In this document: one piece after another, positions 47,174-57,449 of the stretch
Numbering within the stretch: the stretch's first letter is position 1
How the letters are laid out: each line of letters opens with the position of its first letter
Origin: Perilla frutescens
Lineage: Eukaryota; Streptophyta; Magnoliopsida; Lamiales; Lamiaceae
NCBI GenBank assembly: GCA_026008535.1
Contig: BRKX01000018.1
Coordinates: forward strand, 17,058,088 to 17,122,087
DNA: 64,000 nt
Direction of reading: 5' to 3'
Program-made: the position numbers and the translations under genes
Notes under the pieces: model-generated
The model's input: only the letters and a program-made list of their open reading frames with translations
Database searches by the model: none
Told to the model about the DNA's origin: nothing

Positions 47174-48293
47174 TTAAGATATAGTAATAAAGTATCTATT
47201 ATTCCTTTGTGCTCGACAGCTATTGAATGAAGTAATTGCAAGATTTTTTCTGAAGTTAGTCCATTCATCAGAAGGCTCAACTGTTGTGATAAGTTCTTCT
47301 CCATCATCACCATCATTGCTTCCATCTACACCTTCTCTATCATCTTCTACTTGGTAACCACCCATTTCTTGTTTTATGAAATTATGGAGTAAACAACATG
47401 CCATAATAATACGGTTTTGAATTTTAATCGGATAATATGAAGGACTTCTAAGGATGGCCCATCGATTCTTTATCAAACCGAACAATCTCTCTATCACATT
47501 CTTTGCAGAAGAATGCTTCATATTAAAGAATTCTTTGGCAGTGGTAGGTCGGTGTCGTTCGCTCCAATCATTCAAGTGATATCTTTGACCTCGAAATGGT
47601 GCTAAAAAACCTTCTCCGTTTGTACATCCAGCATCCACAAGATAATATGTACCTGGAAAAGTATATAGTTATATAGTATATAACTCTATCAGTTAGCTTT
47701 GATTATCTTATGTGCTATGACTATCTGAATAACGAATTGACAAATCTTACCACGAGGAATCACCAAACCATTTTCTCTAGTAATTGCATCTCTTAAAATT
47801 CTACCATCAGTCGTTGACCCTTCCCAGCCTACTAACACATATATAAATTGCATGTCCCGTGAACACACTCCAAGTACATTAGTAGCAATTTTATTTTTAC
47901 GTGTACGATATCTTGGTCTGTCTTCCTTAAACACGCGAACTTTGACATGGGTACCATCTAGAGCTCCTAAGCATCCCTATAATAAAACTATAATAAATAT
48001 ATTCTTTATGCTAGATAATTAGAAATTAGAAAGTAAATTAAATAACATACCTTAAACCATTTCCATCTCTCATCTGTAGAGACAGCAGGTACTGGCTCGG
48101 GCTTCTTAAGTAATTGATTTTGAAGTGTAATGATACCATTTATTACTAATCTAAAATGCATGCTGATTGTTTCCCTAGATCGTCCAAAATTGATTTTTAT
48201 AGTTCTTTGCTTTTGGTGATGAGCCAAAATATGTAATGTTATAGCCACTTGTTCGTCCAGTAGCATATTTTTATTTGATGATACTATTTGCAT
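47174..48293 (-). CDS. PIF/Harbinger-type DDE transposase (N-terminus incomplete)
   Basis: Three exons in phase: 48051-48293, 47751-47976 and 47174-47652 (315 codons plus stop, open throughout). The DDE motif is visible: first Asp in CLGALDGTHVKV, second Asp in YYLVDAG across the second junction, and Glu in KNVIERLFGLIKNRW, as in HARBI1-like transposases. The N-terminal helix-turn-helix-like segment begins only at NMLLDEQVAITLHILAHH, and members are usually longer, so an upstream exon is missing or unrecognised. The C-terminus (SDEWTNFRKNLAI) is typical. It is the best-preserved transposase in the window and could still be catalytically competent if the N-terminus exists. Confidence 0.85.
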
Positions 48294-48654
48294 TTGATTT
48301 GATAATTGGTTTTAGTAATTTAATTTTGATTATTTGCCTAGGATTAATTCAAGTACAAATTAGGTAGCCTGAATAATATAAACCTGTAATTAGCTTAGTA
48401 CTTGGTGTATGTCTTAATTACAGTCTCCGTGGATACGATACTCGATTCACAAGCTTTATTGCATTGACCTGTGTTAGTTGCAGTTAATTGCGTAAAAAAA
48501 TAGTGCACCACATATATTTAGTAAGGATGCTATAGAACAATCTATAGATTTTGCTCATTTTGATCAAATTTCAGAACAAAAACAATATTGGTTGAATTTA
48601 TCGAAAGGACAAGATAGCCTTTTCTATATGTAATGTGACTATTTTTGTTTGTGA

Positions 48655-48772
48655 GTAACAACTCAAGCGATGCTTGATCACCTGAACAAACTACTTGAAT
48701 AAATGGATCGAAGCTTCTGTTTGGTGGTGAAGCTTTACAACATCATTCTATTCCAGCAGTATACAGTGCCCT
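48655..48772 (+). pseudogene. P5CDH exon 13 fragment, orphan
   Basis: The plus strand closely resembles the start of exon 13 of the P5CDH gene (13,691-13,900), with AMLDHLNKLLE, then a stop and a frameshift. One base is missing at the old splice border. Homology fades after about 48,772. It lies 31 kb from the other copies and in opposite orientation. Confidence 0.85.
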
Positions 48773-49440
48773 TAAACATTATTGAAAAAAGTCCGATTTT
48801 GGCATGAAGACTTCCCATTTATATCCAAAAAAATTTGTATATTTGTCGAAGATCAAAGTTTTATTTTGTGATTCACGTGAATGGTTAAATTTTTTTGGGG
48901 TTGAGATTAATTGAATTGCGAAATAAGTTCTAATAATTTTATTCTAGAAATGCTTCTTGTGACTTGAGGAACTAAATAAAAAGAACTACATGTGATGTAC
49001 TCTGGGAAGAAGATAGATTCTTAAAAATGAGATTTTTTTGATCAATTATTCCAAATTGATTGCAATAGAAATGGACAGTGTTTATTGTGTTTCTTTAATA
49101 AACGTAATAGAAGATGGCAGTTTTTTTATAAATGAATGGACACTATAAGGATGGAGTTTTATTCTTCGCTATTACTTATTTGTTCTTCTTCGTTTTTTAT
49201 TTTTATTTTTTTGATAAGTTCATCGTTCTTCTTCTATGTGCGGCTTCAACTATAATGGGGGTTATAAGGATGGAGTGTTTGCTATTTTATTAAGGTTAAT
49301 TTTAAGTTAGGGTGATGACGATAAAATGTTACATTGATTAATATATTTTTATTTATTTTTAAATAGGGGCTATATTGAGAAAAACATAAGTTGTGTATAT
49401 AATCACCGTAAATCAAAAGCAAAGGAAAAAAGAGATGTTT
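48773..49440. other. Intergenic DNA; nothing recognised
   Basis: AT-rich sequence without recognisable coding, RNA or repeat structure. The preceding stretch 48,294-48,654 is likewise unassigned. Confidence 0.5.
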
Positions 49441-49688
49441 TTGAGTCAGCTCTCTAGTCATCTCGAGTTGATGAACTATTTGATTCGGGCCAATTAGGAC
49501 TAGATTTTCTTCGAATTGAAAATTCTTGGTTCAAACCCTAATCATTTGGTTTTCGAGTTAGCCCATCACACCAATAATAAGTTTAAGAAATTTTTTTTTA
49601 ACATATATAAATTTATCAATTAATATCGACTAAATTTCTATATTTAACAAATTTAACACTAATTAGTCTAACTATAACTAGGGTTGTA
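49441..49688. repeat. Dispersed ~250-bp repeat, copy 2
   Basis: Matches 17,691-17,942 in the same orientation from TTGAGTCAGC to GGGTTGTA. Confidence 0.7.
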
Positions 49689-49689
49689 G

Positions 49690-50215
49690 CCTGCACAACA
49701 ACTTTGATAAGGATAGATCTTCTAGCAGTAGACAGGTATCGCTTCTTCCAATCCTTCAATTTCTTATGAGTGTTTTTCTTATTTGATAAACTGTTTGTCA
49801 GAATATCAACAAGCTTGCATCAAACTTCCTATGGGGACTACAAAAGGAAGAGCAATCGATTCATTGGACTATTGGAGTAGCTGGCAAAAAGTTTGTCGAC
49901 CCAAACACACAGGTGGACTGGGGTTTCGGGATATTGGAGTTTTTAACCATGCTATGTTGGCTAAGCAAGCTTGGTGATTGCTGCAAGGCCAAGGTTCTCT
50001 GCTATGCTAAACTCTAAAAGCTAGATATTACACTCGGATCATTTTTCTTGAGGCCATGATTGCCTATAATCCTTCATATACTTGGAAAAGCATCATGGCT
50101 GGAAGAGAGATTATCCAACAGGGTATTATTTGGCGGATAGGGAATGGATGTTCTGTCAGGGCTTCGAAAGACCTTTAGATCCCAAACTTACCAAGTGTGG
50201 CTGGGAACCCTGATT
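49690..50215 (+). pseudogene. L1-type LINE fragment (end of RT and zf-RVT region)
   Basis: The longest open part (49,783-49,977) encodes KVCRPKHTGGLGFRDIGVFNHAMLAKQAW. The same frame then continues past stops with LKARYYTR and NPSYTWKSIMAGREIIQQG. These are hallmarks of the C-terminal part of plant non-LTR reverse transcriptases. Stops and lack of the rest show a dead 5'-truncated copy. The Athila LTR begins 31 bp downstream. Confidence 0.88.
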
Positions 50216-50245
50216 CTAGTGACGAAGATGATAACATGAAAATGG

Positions 50246-51852
50246 TAATGAGTGCTTCAATTGCACTCATTTGCACTCAATTGCACTCGCTTTTGAGTGC
50301 ATTTGCACTAGGTTTATGTATATATGTATGTTAATATTGTAAATATTGTCTTTAATCTTTAATTTTGTTATAAGTGGCCAATACAAGATATTTTTGGGTT
50401 AATATAGTACAAATCAAAGTTGAATTGGGATTTCGATCATCAAAGGCCGCACAAGAGTTGAAAAGATGAAGAAAACCAAGTGTTGGGCTCAGACACGGTC
50501 TCGGGACGTGATCAAGAGTCGTGTTGCAGAGCCCTTCAGGGGCTGAAAATGTGAAGCCCAGACGCGGCCTAGAGGCGCGACCCAGTAGGGGTCGTGTTGC
50601 AGACCCCTCCGGGCGTGGCCTCCGGGTGCGAGCGTAGGACAGGTCGCGCCCCAGGGCCTCTGCAACACGGCCTCGGGGCGTGATCGGTTTGCCTGCTTTT
50701 CAGCCACTTCAGAGACATGTTTTCCTTTGTTCCAAACTCGAACTCCAGGCGCGAGTCTGACGGGGTCACGTTCGAGACTGACGAATCCGCTTTTTGACTT
50801 TTGGCACTCCATTATTGGTCCTATATATCATATAACACTTGGGGAGGTCAAACTATTCAGCTCCCTCTCAATTTCACTCTAGAAACACACCACATTAGGG
50901 GATTTTTGGAAGGAGAAGAAGATCAAGAAGATGAGCAAGAATCATTCATCCATCTTGAGGATTCAAGCCAATAGATTGAAGAGGAGGGTTCTACATTGGG
51001 TTTTATCTTCTCTTTCATTCTCTACTCTTGTTTTAAGAATGGATTTTGGTTCTTTCCTCTTTGTTCTTGATGTTATTGTAAATATGGTAGGCTAGAGCCC
51101 TTAGGGCTCTAGGATGTGGTGAAACAATGTGAATCTTGTTCTTGATAAGGGTTTAATCAATGGTTATGTTTTGTCAAGGTTTTAATCCATGCTAGTTCTT
51201 GAATGATGTTGTTTGAGTGGCCTTCATTTAACATTAAATGTATGATTCACTTGCATCTTGCCCATCCCGTGAACATAAGCATGTATTGATTGAATTCATG
51301 TATTTGTACTCTTCGTTGAATGTCGATTATGTGGAAGAAAATGTGACCCCTTAGAGCCTTTGGTAGGTGCGACCTTGGAATGTGTTAGAGATAGCCATCC
51401 TTGTCGCATTCGCAATTAAAGAGATATTCGAGAGATGCTCTTTCTATATTCATGGTCTTCCTATCTATGAACTTAGCATGATTGTGTGTTTAACCCTTGT
51501 TGTTTGATCAAGAGGAATGTTGTGAATCCATGTCCTAGAGTCTTGCCTTAATTTATCTTCTTCAAATCTCTCTTTATTGATCTTGTTATTTAGATTGTTT
51601 ATTGTTGTTGTTTGGTATTGCATTATTTAGTTTATGTATTGGTTTTGTGTTATGATAATCACCCCTTATCTATTTATAGTCTAGATATTCCATCAATCTA
51701 TCGTCGTGGTACTTGCATTTTCACGTTTAATTCCTTTTCCCTGTGGATCGACCTCGTATCATCATATCTACAATCATATTCTTATACACGTACAGGCATG
51801 ACATGAGTTTTATAAATATTGAAACCATTATGGAGAGTAAATCTCGCATCAA
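50246..51852 (+). repeat. 5' LTR of the Athila element (~1.6 kb)
   Basis: Begins TAATGAGTGC (the 3' LTR begins TGATGAGTGC, the canonical TG) and ends GCATCA before the PBS. A 10-bp 'tttgcactca' unit is duplicated near its start. A GC-rich cassette at about 50,500-50,790 holds repeated and inverted CGTGTTGCAGA motifs. A TATATAT motif at 50,821-50,828 is a plausible TATA box. Confidence 0.9.
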
Positions 51853-51858
51853 GTTTTT

Positions 51859-51876
51859 GGCGCCGTTGCCGGGGAG
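51859..51876 (+). other. Primer-binding site of the Athila element
   Basis: TGGCGCCGTTGCCGGGGA, six bases after the LTR end, is the primer-binding sequence usual in Athila elements. Confidence 0.88.
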
Positions 51877-51994
51877 ATTGTGAATTAATTTGATTTATGC
51901 AATATTGTGATAACGATTATGTGCATTAGTTTATACATTTTATTTTATTTTGTTAAGATTTGTATTGATTTATTGGTTCTTTGTCAGGTAGTGT

Positions 51995-53947
51995 ATGCAC
52001 ACTCGATCTAGAGGTGAGCCACCTATCGACTTGGATCCAGAAATTAAAGCAACGGTGCGCCATAACAACACACATAGACGGAGGAGAATAACGAATAATC
52101 CTCCACCGGTTCAAGATCCTATGATTGCCCAAATGCAAAGGCAATTAGAAGTTATGCAAGAACAATTAAGAGCCCAAGAGGAGGCTCAAAATAAAATCAT
52201 GGAGGCACCAATCCGAAGCCTCTTCCAACCCGTGGTTGATCAAGGGGTGGCCAATGGACTACCCATTCAAGCTAACAATTTCTAGTTCAAGACCTCTCTC
52301 ATACTCATGATCTAATAAAACCGTTTCCGAGGGACACCTATGCAAGATCCACATGAGCACATCCGTAAATTCCTTGAGTATAGTGGGACAGTGAAGACGA
52401 ATGGAGTCCCGAAAGATGCAATTCAAATCCGGCTCTTTCCATTCTCCTTGACCGACAAGGCGGAAACATGGTGGTTGTACCAAGCCCAAGGGTCATTCCA
52501 AACATGGGACCAATTGGTGACAAAGTTTCTTCATAAGTTTTTCCCACCCGAAAAAACTCTCAAATTAAAAGGAGATATCACTGTGTTCAAACAATGGGAT
52601 GAAGAAAGCTTATATGAGGCATGGGAACGCTTTAGAGAGATGCTAAGGAAGTACCCCGAACATGGTTTTGGAACCGACCACCAAGTGTGCATCTTCTTTG
52701 GTGGAATTAAACTCGATGAGAGGACAGTTATGGATGCGGCCGCGGGAGGATCATTGTTAGCAAGAGGACCAGACGAAACAATGAGGATCATTGAGGAAAT
52801 GGCCTCAAATTCATTTCAATGGCCGGTGGTAAGAGAGGGAGTCCAAATTATAAAGAAGGTTGCATCTACATCAAGTTTGGATGCACTTAGGCTATTGGCG
52901 GCTCAAATGGCAACTTTAAATTCGAAGATTGAAGCCTTTACCAATCCAAAAGCTGAGACTTCTTAAAGCCAATTTGAAGAAGTTAACTATGTGAACCAAG
53001 GAGGCTACTCTAATCAAAATAGGCCATTTAATCTGGGGTACAAGCCCCAATACGGAGGTTAATAGAGTGGGAATCAAGGATACCAAAATAGGGCTCAACA
53101 TCTAAACTTGTCCTATGGTAACCCAAATAATGCAATCCAACCACCTCCCGGATTTTCGGTGACTAATGGTGTTATTGATGAGGAGAAAAAGCAAAAAATG
53201 GATGACCTTTTGATGACATTTATAGGGAAGACAGAGAACTACATGAAAGAATCTCAAACTCATGTTGGGAAGTTAGAGAATACCGTCGGAGTGATTGGCA
53301 ACCAAGTCAACATGTTGGAGAAACAAATGTGTCAATTTGCAACTATCTTGGGAAGCCAACATCAACAAGGCAAGTTCCCAAGCAACACAACCGTGAATTC
53401 GAAGGATCAATGCAAGGCCATTACCTTGAGGAGTGGAACCGTCTATGATGGCCCCGTGATGCCAGATGAAGAAGAGAATCAAGAAAGGGTTGATGAGTAA
53501 CCAAGAGAATAGAAGAAAGAAGAAGGACAAAGTCAAGAGGACTTGAGTCCAAAATTGAAGAAAATTGATAAACAAGAGAAAGGGAAAGAGAAAGAAGTAT
53601 CAACCAAGAAAATACCGGAGGAGTACAAAGTTTCAATACCATACCCACAAAGACTCCAAAAGGTGAAGAGTGACGAGCAATTCTCTCGGTTCCTTGACAT
53701 CTTTAGAAAGGTACAAATCAGCATCCCTCTTGTTAAAACACTTCAACAAATGCCAAACTATGCAAAGTTTTTGAAGGATGTGATTTCAAAGAAGAGGAGA
53801 TTGGGGGAGTATGAAATGGTCAACTTGACCAAGAATTGTAGTGCTCTACTACAAAGGAAGTTGCCCGCAAAGATGAAAGATCCGGAAAGCTTCAACATCT
53901 CGGTCACCACTGGAGAAAATCATGTGGGAAGGCGTTGTGTGATCTAG
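51995..53947 (+). pseudogene. Athila gag and start of protease, broken
   Basis: One frame from ATG 51,995 carries the Athila gag core (DPHEHIRKFLEY .. LPFSLTDKAETWWLY-like .. FREMLRKYPEHGF, about 52,340-52,830). It then runs through a Gln/Asn-rich and a Lys/Glu-rich linker to IPYPQRLQKVKSDEQFSRFL and FNISVTTGENHVGRR. In-frame stops lie at 52,283, at a TAATAA near 52,313, at 52,964, near 53,060, at 53,498 and near 53,510. At about 53,940 the protein continues in another frame (CDLGTSINLMPLS, the protease site). The frame is otherwise preserved for ~1.9 kb. Confidence 0.88.
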
Positions 53948-56900
53948 GGACAAGCATCAACTTAATGCCCCTATCATTCTTTTCAAAGTTGAAAATGGGA
54001 GAGATCAAGTCTACCACAATTTACCTTCAAATGGCCGATCGATCTATGACGTATCTGAAAGGGGTGGTAGAAGACGTGCTTGTAAAGGTCAATAAGTTTA
54101 TTTTCCCGGTTGACTGTGGTACTTGATATGGAAGAAGACAAGGAAGTTCCTCTCATCCTTGGGTGACCTTTTTGAATACGGGAAAGGCCTTGATTGATGT
54201 GGAAAAGGGGGAGCTTACCTTGAGGGTAAATGAAGAAAAGATAACATTCTCACTTCCAAAAGCAATGCAACATGCCGAAGAAGAGGTAAAGATTGTAGAG
54301 GAGTGCAAGGTGCTCCAAATGGTGGATGAGTGTGTAGAAGAGGAGAATTTGTGTAGATCAAAAGATCCTCTTGAGATTTGTATTTCTAACTCTATCTTTA
54401 ATTCTTTGCCTAATGATGATTTTTGTCTATGCGATTCCGTTTCTATGATGAATTCTTTTCAGGAATCCTATTTGAGGAAGCTAAAGTTCTTGCCATTGAG
54501 AGATGATGACCAAACATCAAAGGAAAATGAAGAGTTGAAAGCAAATGAGGAAATGGAGTTGAAGCCCCTACCTACACACTTGAGGTATGCTTACCTTGAT
54601 GAAGCCAAGGAAAAACCAGTAATCATTTCTTCCCTCTTATCTGATGAACAATTAGAGAAATTGTTGAGGGTTTTGAGAAAATTCTAAAGCACTATAGGGT
54701 GGTCAATTTCCGACCTTAAGGGCATTAATTCTTCGATATGCATGCATAAAATTTTTCTAGAAGAAGAATATAAGCCTAAAGTGCAAAATCAAAGAAGACT
54801 CAACCCTATTATGCAAGAAGTGGTTAGAAAAGAGGTGTTGAAATTGCTTGATGCCGGGATAATTTTTGCTATTTCAGATAGTGAGTGGGTGAGTCCCACC
54901 CAAGTGGTAGCTGAGAAATGGGGGATGACTATTGTTGAAAATGATAATAAAGAAACAATTGCTACTCGAGTGGTGACCGGTTGGAGAATGTGTATAGATT
55001 ACAGGGATTTGAATGCATACACTAGAACAGATCATTTTCCTTTACCCTTCATAGATCAAATGCTTGATAGGTTGGCAGGTCATGAATTCTATTACTTTCT
55101 TGATGGTTACTCAGGGTATAATCAAATCATGATTGCTCCTGAGGACCAAGAGAAGACCGTCTTTACTTGTCCATATGGCATATTTGCGTATAGGTGGATG
55201 TTGTTTGGGTTGTGTAATGCACCCGCCACCTTTCAAATGTGTATGATGTCCATTTTTCATGGATTGATTGAGAATATAATGGAGGTGTTTATGGACCATT
55301 TTTCTGTATTTGGTGATTCTTTTGATATATGACTTGATAATCTAACACAAGTCTTGCAGAGGTGTGAAGACATCAATCTCGTGCTCAATTGGGAAAAATG
55401 CCACTTTATGGTAAGAGATGACATTGTTCTAGGACACAAAGTGTCGGGTGAAGGACTTGAGGTAGACCGGGCAAAGATTGTGGCCATTGAGAAGTTACCT
55501 CCTCCAATAAATGAAAATGGAGTTAGAAGCTTTTTGGGACACGCCGGGTTTTATAGGCGTTTTATGAAAGATTTTTCCAAAGTTTCTAAACCTCTTTGTC
55601 GTCTACTTGAAAAAGCCGTTGAGTTTGATTTTGATTCTAATTGTTTGCAGGTTTTTGAGACGTTGAAGAAGGCCCTCATCACAGCATCCGTGCTTATCAC
55701 ACTCAATTAGAGTGAGCCATTTGAGGTGATGTGTGACGCAAGTGAGATTGCGGTGGGAGCTGCTCTTGGACAAAAGAGGGACAAGCTCTTCCGTGTGATA
55801 TACTATGGGAGTAGGACATTGGATCCGGCTCAAGTTAACTACACCACCACAGAAAGGGAACTTTTGGCGATTGTCTACGCATTTGACAAGTTTAGGCCCT
55901 ATCTCATTAGGGCCCGAACTATTGTGCACACCGACCACGCCGCTTTGAGGCATCTCTTTGCCAAGAAGGACGCAAAGCCGATGCTCATAAGATGGATTCT
56001 CCTTCTCCAAGAATTCGATGTGGAGATCCGAGATAGAAAAGGATGCGAGAATGTGGTTACGGATCATTTGTCTCGGTTGGAGCACGTAAAAGGAGAGGGA
56101 GAGAACACATGGCCAATCAATGAGAGTTTTCTCGATGAGAGAATCATGTCGGCATCAACAAAAGTCCCATGGTTTGCGGATATTGTCAACTACCTTGTTG
56201 CCAAAGTCGTGCCTGTGGAAATGGAAAGCTATCAATGGAAGAAATTCTACCACGATCTTAAATTCTATATATGGGAGGAGTCGTATCTCTTTTGAAAATG
56301 TGCCGATTCCATGCTTAGAAGATGTGTACCGGAGGAAGAATGGAGCGAAATTCTTAAGGCATGCCACAACTCACCTTGTGGAGGCCATTTTGAATCCATT
56401 AGAACCGCTAGAAAGATTTTGCAAAGTGGATTCTATTGGCCCTCCTTATTTAAAGATTGCGGAGAGTTCGTGAAGGCATGTGAGTGTTGCCAAAAGATGG
56501 GCTCAATTTCAAAGAGGGATGAGATGCCAATGAATGCCATTGTTGAAGTAGAGTTGTTTGATGTATGGGGGATCGACTTCATGCGACTGTTTGTGGCGTC
56601 TGAAGGAAATCTCTACATACTCCTAGCGGTTGATTATCTATCAAGATGGATTAAGGCAATTCCCACCAAAACAAACGATTCCAAGATTGTGCTCAAATTT
56701 CTTCAAAAGAATATTCTTACAAGATTCGGAGCACCACGAGCTTTGATAAGTGACGGGTACCCACTTTTGCAATAGGTGGATGACAAGTCTCCTAGCACGA
56801 CATGAAGTGAAACACAAGGTGACAACTCTCTACACCCACAAGCCAATGAGCAAGCCGAGCTTGCAAATTGAGAGGTGAAACCAAGTCCTCCAAAAAGTGG

Positions 56901-57449
56901 TAAAGATGAACGGGAAGGATTGGTCGAGCCATCTTGATGAAGCATTATGGGCCTATCGAACGGCCTACAAGACTCCATTAGGCATGTCTTCCTATCAAAT
57001 GGTGTTTGGAAAGTCTTGTCACTTTCCAATTAAGTTCACTCACAAAGCTTATTGGGTAACTAAGAAGCTCAACCTTGATTTTGAGATGGCGGGAAATGAG
57101 AGAATTCTCCGTTTGAATAAAATTGATGAATTTAGGCTTGAGTCCTTTGAAAATTCTTCTATCTACAAGATGAGGACCAAACTTTATCATGACAAATTCT
57201 TGAGGAAGAAATGACTTGCACCCGGAGATGCCGTGTTGCTTTTTCAACTCAAGGTTGAAATTGTTTTCCAGAAAACTCAAGACTAAGTGGGGAGGTCCTT
57301 ATTGGATCTCAAGGATCTTTGAGAGTGGAGTGGTGGAATTACAAGCCAAGGACAGGAATCGATTTGTTATCAATGAACAACGTGTGAAAAAGTTTTACAA
57401 TACGGAGGAGCAAGCCGGAGTGTTTGTCCTCCATCTCAAAGACATTTGA
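53935..57449 (+). pseudogene. Athila pol (protease, RT, RNase H, integrase), broken
   Basis: Protease DLGTS at 53,940; a local frame disturbance at 54,115-54,165. RT spans 54,742-55,500 with GWRMCIDYRDLNAYT and LFGLCNAPATFQ. Its catalytic box reads FMDHFSVFG, so the second Asp of the usual Asp-Asp pair is His. RNase H: VMCDASEIAVGAALGQ at 55,726 onward and HTDHAALRHLF. Integrase: H2C2 finger (CGGHFESIRTARKI .. CECCQKMG), WGIDFM, ALISDG near 56,745. A frameshift there moves the rest to another frame (DEALWAYRTAYKTPLGMS), with a further shift near 57,215 (KWGGPYWI). Stops lie at 54,685, 55,330, 55,708 and 56,293. Clearly inactive. Confidence 0.92.

Larger units (their letters stand above)
29374..48293. 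mobile_element. Probable PIF/Harbinger DNA transposon carrying host gene fragments and a nested retrotransposon
   Basis: The left limit is where homology to block A stops and a GGGATGGCTGGTATACCGGAATG-type terminus begins, followed by TTCATTCC/GGAATG-rich subterminal DNA typical of plant Harbinger elements. Inside are ORF1 (30,668-31,644, plus strand) and the DDE transposase (47,174-48,293, minus strand), the two genes such elements carry. With the 12.7-kb Ty3 insertion removed, they are only about 2.8 kb apart. That interval holds RIBA fragments and two exons of another gene. Stretches 31,645-32,111, 32,268-32,888 and 46,551-47,173 show nothing recognisable. No matching right terminal inverted repeat was found, so the right limit is the transposase start, not a true end. 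Confidence 0.5.

Noticed and set aside
50489..50812. GC-rich ORFs in the Athila LTR on both strands
   Set aside because: Long open frames on both strands come from GC richness of the LTR cassette; no protein features.
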